From the NCBI GenBank assembly GCA_022829145.1, contig CM040744.1, forward strand, positions 11,167,718 through 11,231,717: 64,000 nt of DNA, read 5' to 3'. The DNA is from Albula goreensis (Eukaryota; Chordata; Actinopteri; Albuliformes; Albulidae). This document shows, one piece after another, positions 1-63,988 of this stretch (within the stretch, counting starts at the first letter, position 1; the number at the start of each line of letters is the position of its first letter). Below the pieces are notes generated by a model, which saw nothing but the letters and a program-made list of their open reading frames with translations, did no database searches and was not told where the DNA came from. The position numbers were made by a program, and so were the translations under genes.

Positions 1-684
1 AATTTTGATGCTGACGATCCTTCATGTGTTTGTGCAGATGAAAATGTAATATAGGTTGGAATGGGACTTCGCATTTCCTGACTGCTATTATGGTAATGCT
101 GTCTTGAATTATATAAACATACTTATGTAATCTATATATAAAATATTTTACTTCCAAAGCTCACGAAAGCAGAGTAATAGATAGTTGATAGAATAAGTTA
201 CTAAGTTTTCATTTTCTTTTTTCCACAAATGGAGAAGAAAAATACTGAACGTTTTGGTGAAGACATTATTTTACTCCTGGAATATTGTCAAATGCTCGCA
301 CTACACATTCCAAAGCTCATTGGACATGTCAGCATCTCACTTCTTGAAGTAAAGCATATGTTCTTTTTACGCCCCTGCTACGATTTGGGATTTTAGCCTG
401 TATGAATTTGTGGTGGGACCCGATTTTTAAAGCTGTGTTGTTGATCCTTGTCTTTGGGGATTTGAATCAGCTGAATTGTGGCAGCATCCATACACACAGT
501 AACAATTATGGAATGCATCGCAGAAACCTCCAAATATGCCCCTTTACTTCCCACTGCTTGTTGTCATGCCAGTTTCCCAGCATGCATCTGGTAAAAAAAA
601 GGTGCTTTGGCATTTCATTCCCTCAGCTGTAATTTTTGTGTTTAATGCAAATACAACATTGATCATCTGACTGACTCTCAAAAG

Positions 685-692
685 TATAAAAA
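685..692 (+). promoter_or_regulatory. TATA-box-like motif upstream of a small ORF
   Basis: TATAAAAA lies 69 bases upstream of an ATG that opens a 32-codon ORF. The spacing fits a TATA-driven start at about 715-725. It lies inside an SV2C intron, and its function is unproven. Confidence 0.3.
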
Positions 693-753
693 GCCCCAGA
701 GGGATCTGGTTCCCAGTCACAGAACAGATCAATGTCAACTGTGTGGCTCAGAG

Positions 754-852
754 ATGAAGCGTTTTATTTCACTTTTATTTCTTTGTGGTGGAAACATCCT
801 GTTGCACAGCTCTGCTAAATATTGTGCTGACTGGATTTACACGAGCAGCTAG
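754..852 (+). CDS. Hypothetical 32-residue peptide with signal-like N-terminus
   Basis: ATG at 754, TAG at 850. The peptide starts MKRFISLLFLCGG, a basic residue followed by a hydrophobic stretch as in a signal peptide, and contains two cysteines. A TATA-like box lies 69 bases upstream and an AATAAA lies at 938-943. I do not recognise a family. It could be chance, or the decayed first exon of a secreted-protein gene. Confidence 0.2.
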   Translation: MKRFISLLFLCGGNILLHSSAKYCADWIYTSS

Positions 853-1493
853 AGACATATTGGAGACAAAGTAATACAACCTTATGACTGGAGCTGTATG
901 TGGTGCCATTAAATATGTTTCTAATATTCTGGAAGAAAATAAATCATAAATAACTTTAGGAGAGTAAATACAAGCATGGGTTTCAATGTGATATCAACAA
1001 GATTAACCAGTTTTCAAGCTGTTATTAACTTCAGAAAAAATCATTCAAATTCCTTCAGATGAAACTAAATTAGAAATGCTTCTTTTTAACTAATTCCTTT
1101 TGATTAGGATAACCTGTAGACAATAACTTGAGACAGTCTTCTTACCTCCCGTGTGGTATTTTATTTGTTGCAAATAAAATGCAGTACTTTTCATCATACA
1201 GTCTTTAATGGTGGTCCTATTATATAATTTTGTCTCTCATTGAAAATGGAAGTGCATGGTCTTACTCTTACTTAGATGTGTTGCCTTTGCTTGGATGCGT
1301 TGACATCATTGCATTGCAGAGGAGAGCTGGTGTCCTTTGAAAAGCACAAAAAATACTTGAGCTGCTGAAACATTTAAAGAAGATAAAAGAGAACAACCCA
1401 AAAGTTACAATCCCAAAAAATATTCTGTTATTGTCACTGGTCCGAATGCTCACCTCCACTGCACCTCACTGTTTTGTTTCTGTCTGATCACAG

Positions 1494-1658
1494 TTTCTAC
1501 GGCCTCTCCGTATGGTTCCCCGATGTCATCAAGCACCTGCAGGCAGACGAATACGCCACCAAGGTCAAGACCCACAACAATGAGCGCATTGAGGATTTCA
1601 CCTTCAACTTCACCCTGGAAAACCAAATCCACACCAACGGGGTGTTCATCAATGACAG
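1494..1658 (+). CDS. sv2c: SV2C coding exon A (luminal loop start)
   Basis: The acceptor follows a T-rich tract ending in CAG (1491-1493), and the donor gt is at 1659. The exon enters with one base left of a codon and encodes FYGLSVWFPDVIKHLQ, the end of a membrane helix, then the start of the loop between helices 7 and 8. It ends in AG of an Arg codon. Confidence 0.95.
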
Positions 1659-4600
1659 GTGGGGGGCGCTGTGATTTACACACTCTCTCTTATCTGCTCC
1701 TCGGCCTGGAAATTAAAATCCTTATCTGCCCTGTTTCTACTCTGTCGCTGGTTTTATTGCTCTCTTTCTCACAGAGGCAAATAACCCCATCATGCATTGC
1801 TGTACCGTAGTGGCAAGGCCCACAAATGAAACAATGTTTCAGCGCATCTCATTAATATCGTCAAATAGGATATCACTGTTAACCTGCATCGTCAGTAACA
1901 ACAGCCGCGCTGCCTCATCCTGAAGAAAATGTCGGACATATTAATCCTACCAGCAATTTTAGCAGCATAATTTATTTCTAGCTGAGGCCATATGAATGGA
2001 ATGAGTTATGAAATATTCAGAGAGACTCAAACGAAGGGCATTGGCTGCAGGGAGCAGAGAATAAGTCCTTGAGTTGCACTGGTGCATAAAAAAGCTTCAA
2101 TCAGCGAGCAAATAAATGCTGAGTTAAGTGTCCTTTTGACGCAGTTGCTGTTAAGAGATCTGAATTTGCAACCTTTCAGTAGATTATTTGAAGAGAAGTG
2201 AACAATTTGCCTTCAGCTATGCTTCAGTCGGCGCCTGTTTAGAATGCATCTTCCACCTGAAGCAGTATTAGATGAACTGGCTGTACATGAGTATATCTCT
2301 CTCATCTTTCAACGGCAATGGCATTTTCTTCTATGGGTCTCTACAGACAGTAGGATGTCGATGGAGGGATAAACATAAGAATTTAACAAGAACTATGTTT
2401 GCAATTAAACTGACTCTGTGCTTGAACCTGCTGGATTTATTCAAATGAGACTTATGTACTATGGAAGGGGAGAGTAAATAAATACTGTCGGATATTACAA
2501 ATGTTGCATAACAAAGAAATAAAGAACTGAATAATATGTGCAATGATGCACCCTGTGGCCTTGATAACAGTATGAATCACAGGAATCAAATGAATCAAGG
2601 AATGAATGAAGGAAACATATCTTGACTGCACTCATGCCAACCATGATATTAAGAATCTTTTAATTTAACAGCGGGTTAGGGCAACTAAGCTATGGCCCAT
2701 GGCCACGCTTCTTCATACGTACGAGATGTTCCCTGTTATTTTGCAGGTTTATAAGCATGAAGTTCAAGTCGGTCACCTTCATCGACTCAACATTTCGAAA
2801 CTGCTACTTTGATGATGTGACATCAGTAGGCTCTTACTTCAAGAACTGCACTTTCATTGAAGCTTTTTTCTACAACACTGGTAAGTCAGAATACTCAAAT
2901 GACAGAACAAAACTACACTGTCAATGTTCCTCTCTGTTATACATTGAAATATATTTTATGTTTCTCATAGCACTGGGTATGTTGAATGTTGTGTGACTGT
3001 ATCTTTTTATAATCATGACACGAATGTGCAACTTCTCGTTTTTACTTGAGTGGGTATTCATAACTAATGATAAGCCATATACATTGTATGAAATACATGA
3101 CACATAGTTTAACTAGAATTTTATTTGCAAGGCTTGATGAAATGTATTTCTTTGTACTATAATAACTGGATGAGATTGATCATTGTACCGCATTTTATAA
3201 AACTTGAAATCAAAACACCGCCCTCTAGTGGCTGTGTATGCTGCAGCAGTATGAAGGACTGAAGTTTTGCAGAGAATGTTTTGATAAAACAATCTCATGT
3301 TTTTCTTTAATGCTCCTTTCTAAATGACTCCCTCAGTTTTTGTTTTTGTTTTTTTTTTTGCTAAAAGTAATGTCACGGTAGGGCACATTCACTTCCACTT
3401 TTGAAAGATTACATCAAAGAGATGAGAGATGAGGTGTTCTGAGACGGTAGACCCAAGATGACTTCAAAGAAAGGGATCTGTTTTTTGTAAGAGGTCTTGA
3501 AGACTGCCTCAGACTGTTTTCAGAATACAAATATAAGTAACTCAATTCACACTTAGTTAACACACAGATGTCAGATTGGTGCTTGAAAGCAATTAAACAT
3601 TCTGGCAAAAATGATTTGAAATGGAACTCAGGGATAGTCATGAACACATAACATATCAACAGCCCTAATTAAGACTGATGCATAGATATTTAGAATAGAT
3701 ATACAGAATGCATAGATATACAGAATAGATATATCGAGTGCATGGATATATCACATTGATATATAGAATACATAGATACAATGCATAGATACGTAGGAGC
3801 ATGCCAGGCCTAATCAAACACTGTCCCTGGTTTGATTTTCTCCTTGAACCTTACATGGTCTTTTTTATGTGCTCTGCTGCTGAAATTAAACTGCCAGTGT
3901 GTCAAAACAGAAGGGCATCATGGGTAATAACCTTGGCTGAAGGCCTAAATTCCCATATACTCACTACAAAGGAGACAATGAAATGGACGAATTGATGTTG
4001 CATTAACCGAATGGCTGCAGGATGTACTGTTTTCTTCCTTTCTTCAATTTTCCCCTTCGCTTCATTTGGAGCTCACCCAAGGCTTACGGTCTCACCCGTC
4101 AGGCCCCAGTCTGATAGAGGCGTGCAGAGACAGGTGGGGGTGGGGGGCGGAGGGGAGGGAGAGAGGGGGTGCATTGACAGTTTGTTCCCTGGGGCTTGCG
4201 CGTCACAGAAGATGTGGAAACAGTACAGCAGAACACAAACTGTCTCTCTGGCAAATGCAAAATGCCAAACTTCAAAATCCAAAAGAATACCAACGGCTGA
4301 TGAAGCCTCCGATTATTGCATGAATTTGAGGAAACACGTGACTGGCCTTTGCAGACGCTTCTCCAAACAGTTTGATTGCCCTTCATCAACCACTGCATTC
4401 CATTCCTATGACATTAGATATCGACGACTCCAAGCTGATCGACACAGAGGTGATAAACAGCACCTTCCACCACAACAAGACGGGGTGTCAGATGACCTTT
4501 GATGATGACTACAGTGCCTACTGGGTGTATTTTGTCAACTTCCTCGGGACGTTGGCGGTTCTGCCGGGGAATATCGTCTCTGCACTTCTCATGGACAAAA

Positions 4601-5901
4601 TAGGACGCCTGTCGATGTTAGGTAATGCCTCTTTTCTCAGACAGGCTTGTACGCCTGTGACATAATGTTTATCCCCCTGAGAAGCACACCGCAATGAATA
4701 TAGTAACTCACAGGCCTCAGAATGCAAAGTCACCATCATGATTGTAGAATTGTCTGTTTTGGGCAGAACTTCTGTACAACTGTCATATACAGCTCTGGAT
4801 TCCTAAAACACTGTATTTGTATAAGTTGTTATCTTATGGTTTTAGTTCCCAGCAAGCTTTTGTACACAATTTTGAGCTACCGTTTCATTGATGATCCATC
4901 TAATATAAGTTCATGTGTGATATTTCCAGACATATTGATTGAATTGTAATATTTGGAACCGAAAGTGTTAGCTCTCCATCTACAGGCCTGGAAATGGAGA
5001 TGACATCTGTGTACCTGTGGTGCTGTTTTTGCATTGCTACCTGCAGGAGGGTCCATGATCCTGTCTGGGATCAGCTGTTTCTTCCTGTGGTTTGGGACCA
5101 GTGAGTCCATGATGATAGGCATGCTGTGTTTATATAACGGCCTGAGCATCTCTGCCTGGAACTCTCTGGACGTGGTTACCGTGGAGCTGTACCCCACAGA
5201 CAGGAGGTAGGCCATGAGCATGAACGTTAGCCTGCTAGTGCGCAAGTAGTGTGCTCTTGTATATTGATGATAACAGGGTCAAGTAGTACTGTTACGTAAG
5301 GTGGAATTAGGACACTGAAGACGTACCGTTTGGATGAGTTACCATTGACTACAGTTGCAATCAAAACTCCTACATTGTAATGAAACATTGATTTCTCCAT
5401 CTTTCCTGTGTAACGATAGGTTGGCAGCAGTCCTTCAAGACTCTGCTCCCTGTGTATAAGAGACTCCACTGAACTGAAGGCCATTATACATATTGGTGTC
5501 TTCTTTTTATATAACCACTAATGCAGGGAAAGCACTTCCTACTCAGAACTCGTGCAGCACTTCAAGCTGTACTGGTCCTCAGATGGTACGAAATGAAAAT
5601 TAGAACACAAACACAAACGTGTCTCTCCATGTGAGTCCCCCCCAGTAACATTCTCTCCCATTCTACCTCTTTCCCTTTCTCTCTTTCCCTCTTTCTCTCT
5701 TGCCCACTGTGTTCCAGGGGCACGGGGTTCGGGTTCTGCAACGCTCTGTGCAAGCTGGCGGCTGTTCTGGGGAACATGATCTTTGGGTCGCTGGTGGGCA
5801 TCACAAAAGCCATCCCCATCCTCCTGGCGTCCTCCGTGCTGGTGTGTGGGGGTCTGGTGGGGCTGAGGCTCCCAGACACCAGGACCAATGTCCTCATGTA
5901 A
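1494..5901 (+). CDS. sv2c: Synaptic vesicle glycoprotein 2C, C-terminal part (5' exons outside window)
   Basis: Five exons (1494-1658, 2747-2880, 4418-4621, 5047-5206, 5718-5901) join in one continuous frame with GT-AG introns and give 281 residues and a TAA stop, about the last 39% of a protein usually near 727 residues. SV2 proteins are 12-helix major-facilitator-type glycoproteins of synaptic vesicles that modulate calcium-dependent exocytosis. The first 2.5 exons encode the large intravesicular loop, with pentapeptide-like F/C-rich repeats that fold as a beta-helix, and with N-glycosylation sequons (NFT, NST, NKT). In the mammalian family this loop is the part recognised by botulinum neurotoxin A. 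The rest encodes the last five membrane helices with the SV2 signatures GTLAVLPGNI, SALLMDKIGR and VELYPTDRR, and ends LPDTRTNVLM. The segment TFDDDYSAYW and the end -VLM point to SV2C rather than SV2A or SV2B. The IQGAP2 neighbour supports this. Confidence 0.95.
2747..2880 (+). CDS. sv2c: SV2C coding exon B (luminal beta-helix repeats)
   Basis: The acceptor is ttgcag at 2741-2746 and the donor gtaagt is at 2881. It encodes repeated five-residue units such as VTFIDSTFRNCYFDD and YFKNCTFIEAFF, the quadrilateral beta-helix part of the SV2 loop. It ends in phase 1. Confidence 0.95.
3219..3232 (-). promoter_or_regulatory. CTCF-like motif (reverse orientation)
   Basis: On the minus strand this reads CCACTAGAGGGCG, matching the CTCF core at all positions. 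It sits in an SV2C intron. Binding is inferred from the motif only. Confidence 0.5.
3683..3795. repeat. Imperfect AT-rich tandem repeat
   Basis: Repeated variants of 'catagatatac/agaatagatata' occur about every 20-25 bases in an SV2C intron. The copies are degenerate. Confidence 0.6.
4132..4170 (+). other. G-rich tract with quadruplex potential
   Basis: At least four runs of three or more G separated by one to three bases (ggggg-t-gggggg-c-gg-a-gggg-a-ggg) lie about 250 bases upstream of SV2C exon C. Confidence 0.5.
4418..4621 (+). CDS. sv2c: SV2C coding exon C (loop end and helix 8)
   Basis: The acceptor is acattag, with a weak pyrimidine tract, and the donor gtaatg is at 4622. It encodes INSTFHHNKTGC with two overlapping-range glycosylation sequons, then DDDYSAYWVYFVNFLGTLAV and the helix 8-9 region through MDKIGRLSML. 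The first codon joins G from exon B with AT. Confidence 0.95.
5047..5206 (+). CDS. sv2c: SV2C coding exon D (helices 9-10)
   Basis: The acceptor is ctgcag at 5041-5046 and the donor gtaggc is at 5207. It encodes GSMILSGISCFFLWFGTSES and the following helix through VTVELYPTDR. Phase is 1 in and 2 out. Confidence 0.95.
5718..5901 (+). CDS. sv2c: SV2C last coding exon (helices 11-12, stop)
   Basis: The acceptor is gttccag after an unusually long pyrimidine tract (about 5650-5703). It encodes GTGFGFCNALCKLAAVLGN through the last helix and ends LPDTRTNVLM with TAA at 5899-5901. Human SV2C has Leu where this protein has Cys in GFGF[C]NALCK (from memory). Confidence 0.95.
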
Positions 5902-6183
5902 CCCCGCCACTCCGGGACCCGCGCAAAAGGCTTAGACCGCACAGACACACCCCTGCGCTTCGCACCTTTCTCTTCGTTCATCCATTTTTTCCCACCTCAC
6001 AGCCAGGTTTCGTACAGGCTTGTTTTGTCAAACAGTCAAAGAAGTCATGGCATGACGTTCAGAAACACATACATCAATGTCACAACATCATGTTTCATAA
6101 TGCATTATAGCTTTTACAGTATATAATACCATCCACAGGGTTGGTTGGATGGATCTGTGGAGTCATGTTTAGTATTTGTCCAT

Positions 6184-6212
6184 ATTATTATTGTTGTTAT
6201 TATTATTATTAT
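6184..6212. repeat. (TTA)n microsatellite
   Basis: A short interrupted TTA/TTG run in the SV2C 3' UTR. Confidence 0.8.
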
Positions 6213-8324
6213 GCTTATAACAAGCTGGCTCAAAAAGATATATAAAGTACAGCAATTAATGTTTTTTTAGTTGTCATGATTTGTTACAGCTCTAAATTAT
6301 TTTCATTTTCTTCAAAAAACATTGCAGAAAATACAGGACGAAAACCCTGAGAAATGTGTTGTTTGGACGTGCTAAGCAGGCATAAATGAGACGGCCTTTA
6401 CAAGCCCAGTTCATTAAAGCCTGTTACACTGGGCCTAACATGTTAACTGGCTGTATTTAATTCAGAGAAGGACTCTGGGTGCCCTCCAAGTGGGATAATG
6501 GGATAGTTACTGATGTGGTAATTAATGCGCTCCATTAAGGGTGTGGCAGATGAATGCGGGAGGGAAAAACAAGCAGTAATGAGAAAGCCCAGCACGCTTG
6601 GAGATGTCATGGGAGAGCATGCACTTCAATGAGCCCAGAGGATGTGGAATTATGAATCATAAGGATGCACTAAGGCCGAACTATCGTCATGGCTACCGAT
6701 AAGAGGACAATAGTAGTACCGCAATTTAGGCTTCTGCCTCTCCTGTAGGGTCCAGTCTAATGATACTACATATCAGCGCTGATGTTTCTTTGGTTTTTCA
6801 AATATTGTTAGAACTCTGTGTTTTTTTCCCCCTGGATATATACAGACTGTTCGCTGTACAAAACAAGTATTTGTTTGGCACTTTCTTTAAACTGCAGTTT
6901 GTCAGAGGTTGTGATTTTGACAGCTTTATCTGCTTCTGGTTTTTGTTTGGTGTTCCCTGGCCATTTTGGCTCCATAGATTCATCTATGGTGTGGATTTCT
7001 AAGTCTTTTGCACTGGTTTTCAATCCAAGAATAAGAAGGCCATAGAAAAATAATTGTAATTGCTACCATTTTAAGTGTAAACTGTGCATTTACAATACTA
7101 TATATCTTAAGTTGCTGATTCCTTTATTGGCAGTTACATTTATAAAACAAAATCAGTTTACATTTTCAGCTTTATAGAAGTAGAGTTACCAGTTAAAAAA
7201 CAACAAAAGATTATGCAGTAAAAAACCTTTCCTACAGTGTATTTTGGTTCCTCAATAACACATTCGAGCTCTGCATCAAGGGCTTATTTTAAGTTGCATT
7301 TCATTTTGGTGTTCCTGTATAACCTTAGGTTTGGTTGAGGCAGTTAAGTATATGCCCATGCTGCATATTTTGAAAATACTGAATGGCCTTTTTAAATGTT
7401 GTGCCTCTCCTTCCAAGGAGTGTTATCCTCCCTTGTCAAGATTACATGTAATCCATTTTTGTGTGTATACCATGTGTGCGATGTAGCAACTGACGTCATT
7501 GGCTATGGGGAAAACATGATTGGCAATATAAGTGCAGGATCTTTTCAACATCCAAAAGCAACGAGCAACTTTATAGCTTCTTATATATAATTTGGGGAAA
7601 CCCTGGTTCTTTCAGAACCATATTGAAATGGGGTTCCTAATGTTGTAGTGTTACTAGTTTAGAAGGGACCTTAATTCACAAATCAAACAGATGATTATGT
7701 TGGAAGCCATGAAGGATTATTATTTAAAAATACTCGCTAAAATTGCAACTGAAGTTTTATTAGTGTGATTTTTACCTGACTTTCTAAAACGTCGGTTTTA
7801 AAAATGGAAGCTATTGCATTGACCCGAAGCCATGAACGCAATTCGCTTTGATGAATTCTGATGTAAAGTTTTTACTGTGTATTTTCCTTGGCTGTATAAT
7901 ACATACAATGCACATTCGTAATTGTCACAAATAGATAACAAATGGGTAATTTTACTGGGTCCATATTAAAATCTCTGCCTTCACGATTTTACATTCATGT
8001 CCGCTGCTCTGCTTGTCTGTGTCACAGACGGTCTCTGTGGCGCGTTGCCTGTTCGTACAGCACATTCGTTGAGTCTCTGTCCTTCTGTGTGCCTGTAGTT
8101 CCTCTACCAAGCTAAGTGTAACTGTGCTTTGTGGCCATGAAACTGCCATCAACACAACAACTTTTTTAGATTTGTTGTAAAAGCCCCAGTCATTTCCAGG
8201 CTTCCAATACGGTACAGTAAAAATGACGTATTCAGTTTTGTTTTGGACGTTGTAAAGTACGCCAATTGTTGTTAATTATAGATCATTTGATTTAGTGTGT
8301 CTGCAACATCCATATGTTGATCAA

Positions 8325-8330
8325 AATAAA
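8325..8330 (+). terminator. sv2c: Possible proximal poly(A) signal of SV2C
   Basis: An AATAAA lies in an A-rich stretch 2.4 kb after the stop. If used, it would give a shorter alternative 3' UTR. Confidence 0.35.
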
Positions 8331-9170
8331 AAAAACACACCTAGTATAAAACCTGCTCATCAGTGACAAATATGCCATTGTAATTAGGTCCCTGTCATAC
8401 CAAAATTTCTGCTGCTGCATTTTAGGAAAGAATTGAAGTAGTATACTTTTTAATGAATCAGAAAGATTGCGGCAAAACTTTTATTCTGGTTGTATGCAAG
8501 GTCTAAGTCCTTCCCTACTTAAGCATTAAATTTTAACTTGCCTTTCAAATTTAACTGGAGAATGTTGCTTTTGATTTTCTTTTTCCATTTGTGTACATAA
8601 TGTGTGTGTGCAATCATGTGTATGTGTGTAAATATTGTACATATCTATACTGTAGTTGTTGTACTCTGGGGCTGATGTGTTCATGTTTTGATTTTTACCG
8701 ATGTGTTTCATGATTCGTTCATGGGCTTGTGGAACTCGAGACGCTGCAACATTTCAACCCACCTCAACACCAGGATGTGTCCCAGTCCAACACAAGACAT
8801 CCTCTGCTGTTATGTAAAAAAAACCCTGCATGTGTGTACTGAACTTTTTTTCGTTTGTGTTCAATTTTGTGTTCTCGTATTCTTCTGGAAGAAGAACAAA
8901 AAAACGTTGAATTTGGAAAATGTGAATGTATCATTCTTGTAAGGTATCAGGTTTTATGGCCATTTTGTTGAAATGAGCAAAAGTGTGTCTCTGACTGTGA
9001 AAGGGCATGCCAACTGTGGGAAGACTGTCTGTACACAATGTACTGTAGAATATGTGAAGGTGTGTATAAAAAGTATTTGCCAAATAACTATCCTTAATAT
9101 TATTTTAAAAAAGGAAGGCAAAAGGTGCAATGTGAACAGAGGTGGCTGCATTTGTGGTCCACGTGTAAAA

Positions 9171-9176
9171 AATAAA
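9171..9176 (+). terminator. sv2c: Probable distal poly(A) signal of SV2C
   Basis: This is a canonical AATAAA with T/G-rich sequence 20-45 bases downstream, and the last good signal before the IQGAP2 promoter. Confidence 0.6.
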
Positions 9177-9993
9177 GAGTTATGTTCTCTATAACAAAAA
9201 TGGTGCTTTCTTTGTGTATCTAAGGTTGCACTTCAATGCCAGCTAATGAAGGTGTAGATTTTCATTCTGAACAATCTTGATTGTTTTTTACTAGGTTTGA
9301 ATGAAAAGATAGTTTATGATGATTATCATTGGATTCTGTGTACACCTTTGTCATAAATTGAAATTTAATATATATTACTCATAGTTTTTTTGAGTTTACT
9401 GCCTATTGGTGAATATGATGGTCTCTTCTGTCGTTATGAGGGCTGTTAATAGCATTGCTATATGAATGGGGGGATACCATAAGACCTGTTCGGACTTTGT
9501 AAAATGAATAATAAATATATAAAACACATGCATTGAGCCACAAGATGGTGTAGCGGACTGTAAGGACATAAATTACAGTGCTCCATGAAGTATTTCTGTT
9601 TAATGCCTGATTTGTATCTCCATGCAGCTCTCTTGAGTTCACATTTATTTACATGATTAAAACAGCAAGTGGAGTTGTATACCACAGTATGGAGCTTTTT
9701 GACAGCAAAATGTTAAAATCCATCTTAAAACAGGACAAAACTGGAACCATATCCGTATGTATATTGTAAGTAAACATGTCATGAAATGAGTAAATATAAA
9801 GAACTACATTACAAGGTATGCTTGGAGGATATAATTAAAATTTACAATTGAATAGAGCATAACATTTTGTTTGTGTTTTTACATTTTAATAAACAAATTA
9901 ATCCAACAACCTATGAACTAAGGAAGTTACAAAACCACTAGGAACAAATGAACAGGCACCATAGAAGTACTTAAATGGCATTATTTGCCTTTT

Positions 9994-10006
9994 TGCCCTC
10001 TAGTGG
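9994..10006 (-). promoter_or_regulatory. CTCF-like motif (reverse orientation)
   Basis: On the minus strand this reads CCACTAGAGGGCA, a full match to the CTCF core, between SV2C and IQGAP2. Confidence 0.55.
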
Positions 10007-10075
10007 TAAAACATGGTTACTGCTAAGGACGACACCACACACAGCACCTGAAGATGTGTACATTGGAGGAGGAGA

Positions 10076-10076
<1 letters not shown>

Positions 10077-10155
<79 letters not shown>
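10077..10155. repeat. (CA)n microsatellite
   Basis: About 39 uninterrupted CA units. Confidence 0.98.
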
Positions 10156-10159
<4 letters not shown>

Positions 10160-11100
10160 CTGTTTTCCAGGATCATCTCTTGAAAACCTTTTTCACCAGT
10201 GAGAGAGAAATCATCAACAGTATCAGTTTTGTGAGTCTTAATAAATGTCATAAAATTAATAAATAGTAATAAATGGTCAAGAAGGAAGACATTTAAACAT
10301 TTTCAAGTTTTTCTTTGGCAATTTTCTGTAGCTTTCCAAGGACTTGTGGGATATTGTACTGCATTGCATAAGCTTCCCAGGGTGAATGTATTATCAAGGT
10401 TTTTCAAGGTTCATGGAAAGTGTTGATAATGAATAAGGGTCCCATATATCTCACTGTGACAGCCAGTTCGGCCTGTGCAAGTTACTGTGCAGGGCACAGT
10501 GAAATGTGGCAGCACAGGACACAAACAAATGCAAATAAAACTACCGGAGTAGCACGATACAGCGGAGCAGAAGGGGATATTTGGAGTGTCCTTAAACCAG
10601 TTATACAGACCTATAAATAATCTGGAGTGAATAAGGTTGGTCATATCTGTTTGCATTTGTGGGGAATGTACAGCAGGAAGATAATACTTGCATCATGTTC
10701 AATTCCACAATATTTTTGCTCGGCATCAATAACACAGATTTTTGAGCCATTTTCATCACTAAACATCTAGAACGAATATTTCTGGACATTTGTGACTTAA
10801 TTCATGCAATATTTTATTTTATTTTAATCAATGCAAACTCATTTCAGCATGAAAACCATGGTATTCCTTTCCACATGCAAATCGTCAAAACCACTTGATC
10901 TCATAGCATTCACTGTTCAACCACCAGCTCGTCAGTTTTTCTCATGAAACATTGTTTTGGCATAAATAAAATGTTAAATGCATCAACAAGCTCCATCTTT
11001 AACTCCAGTTTTACAGACATTAAATTCTACTAACTCAGGACGGTGTTTCACACTTTTGGTTTGTCTCTGGGGTAAATTAGTATTCAAGAGCTCAAATCTA

Positions 11101-11113
11101 CCACCAGGTGGAG
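11101..11113 (+). promoter_or_regulatory. CTCF-like motif (forward orientation)
   Basis: CCACCAGGTGGAG matches the CTCF core with one mismatch, just upstream of the IQGAP2 CCAAT box and divergent from the 9994 site. Confidence 0.4.
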
Positions 11114-11120
11114 CTAATGG

Positions 11121-11486
11121 CCAATAAGGGGCGACTTCACTGCGGACGACAAGGTGCAGAGCGTAATTGCTAACGGGGCAGGGAGAGGAAACGAATAACC
11201 CATTCGCTCTGTCAATGAGCGAGGCAAAGGTGAATGCAATGGGAGTTAGGAATTGCGAGTGGTAGAAGCAAGAAGTGGTGTTGCGGGGTCGGGTGATAAA
11301 CTCGATATTGAGAGAATTTAAGGCTAAACTTTATTAGCGAGGGACAGTTTTCAAAAGTTTGCTTGCTAAAAAGTTAAATAGTGTCACCGGTTGCATCATA
11401 GGTGGCTGCATATTGTTACAGCAAGCTAACGTTAGCTAGCTGATCTCAACTTGAAGTGCGCGAAACTGGGGGGGAACTGAAGCAGG
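11121..11486 (+). promoter_or_regulatory. iqgap2: IQGAP2 proximal promoter and 5' UTR
   Basis: A CCAAT box (11121-11125) is followed by a moderately CpG-rich stretch and no TATA box, a typical housekeeping-style promoter. An in-frame TGA at 11478-11480 precedes the ATG at 11487, and the -3 base is A, which together support this start. The transcription start is not determined. Confidence 0.5.

Positions 11487-63988
<52,502 letters not shown>

Larger units (their letters stand above)
1..1493 (+). other. sv2c: SV2C intron (5' part outside window)
   Basis: AT-rich intronic DNA with no SV2C exon recognised. It holds a compact TATA box / 32-codon ORF / AATAAA arrangement at 685-943 on the same strand, reported separately. 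Confidence 0.7.
1659..5717 (+). other. sv2c: SV2C introns between the last five coding exons
   Basis: Introns lie at 1659-2746, 2881-4417, 4622-5046 and 5207-5717. They hold a CTCF-like motif at 3219, an imperfect AT-rich repeat at about 3683-3795, a G-rich tract at 4132-4170 and a pyrimidine tract at about 5650-5703. No other coding sequence is supported. Confidence 0.7.
5902..9195 (+). other. sv2c: SV2C 3' untranslated region
   Basis: AT-rich, non-coding DNA follows the stop with no convincing ORF. It contains a (TTA)n run at 6184-6212, an internal AATAAA at 8325-8330 and a distal AATAAA at 9171-9176. A long 3' UTR is typical of SV2C. The exact cleavage site is an inference; the distal signal would put it near 9190. 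Confidence 0.6.
9196..11486. other. SV2C-IQGAP2 intergenic region
   Basis: No gene was seen. The interval holds a CTCF-like motif at 9994, a (CA)n tract at 10077-10155, a second CTCF-like motif at 11101 and the IQGAP2 promoter and 5' UTR from about 11.1 kb. At about 2.3 kb it is short for two tandem neuronal/epithelial genes. Confidence 0.7.

Noticed and set aside
4011..4502. 163-residue plus-strand ORF running into SV2C exon C
   Set aside because: Wrong frame for SV2C. The exon C frame joins exactly to exons B and D.
5562..5981. 139- and 123-residue minus-strand ORFs
   Set aside because: Shadows of the last SV2C coding exon and its pyrimidine tract.
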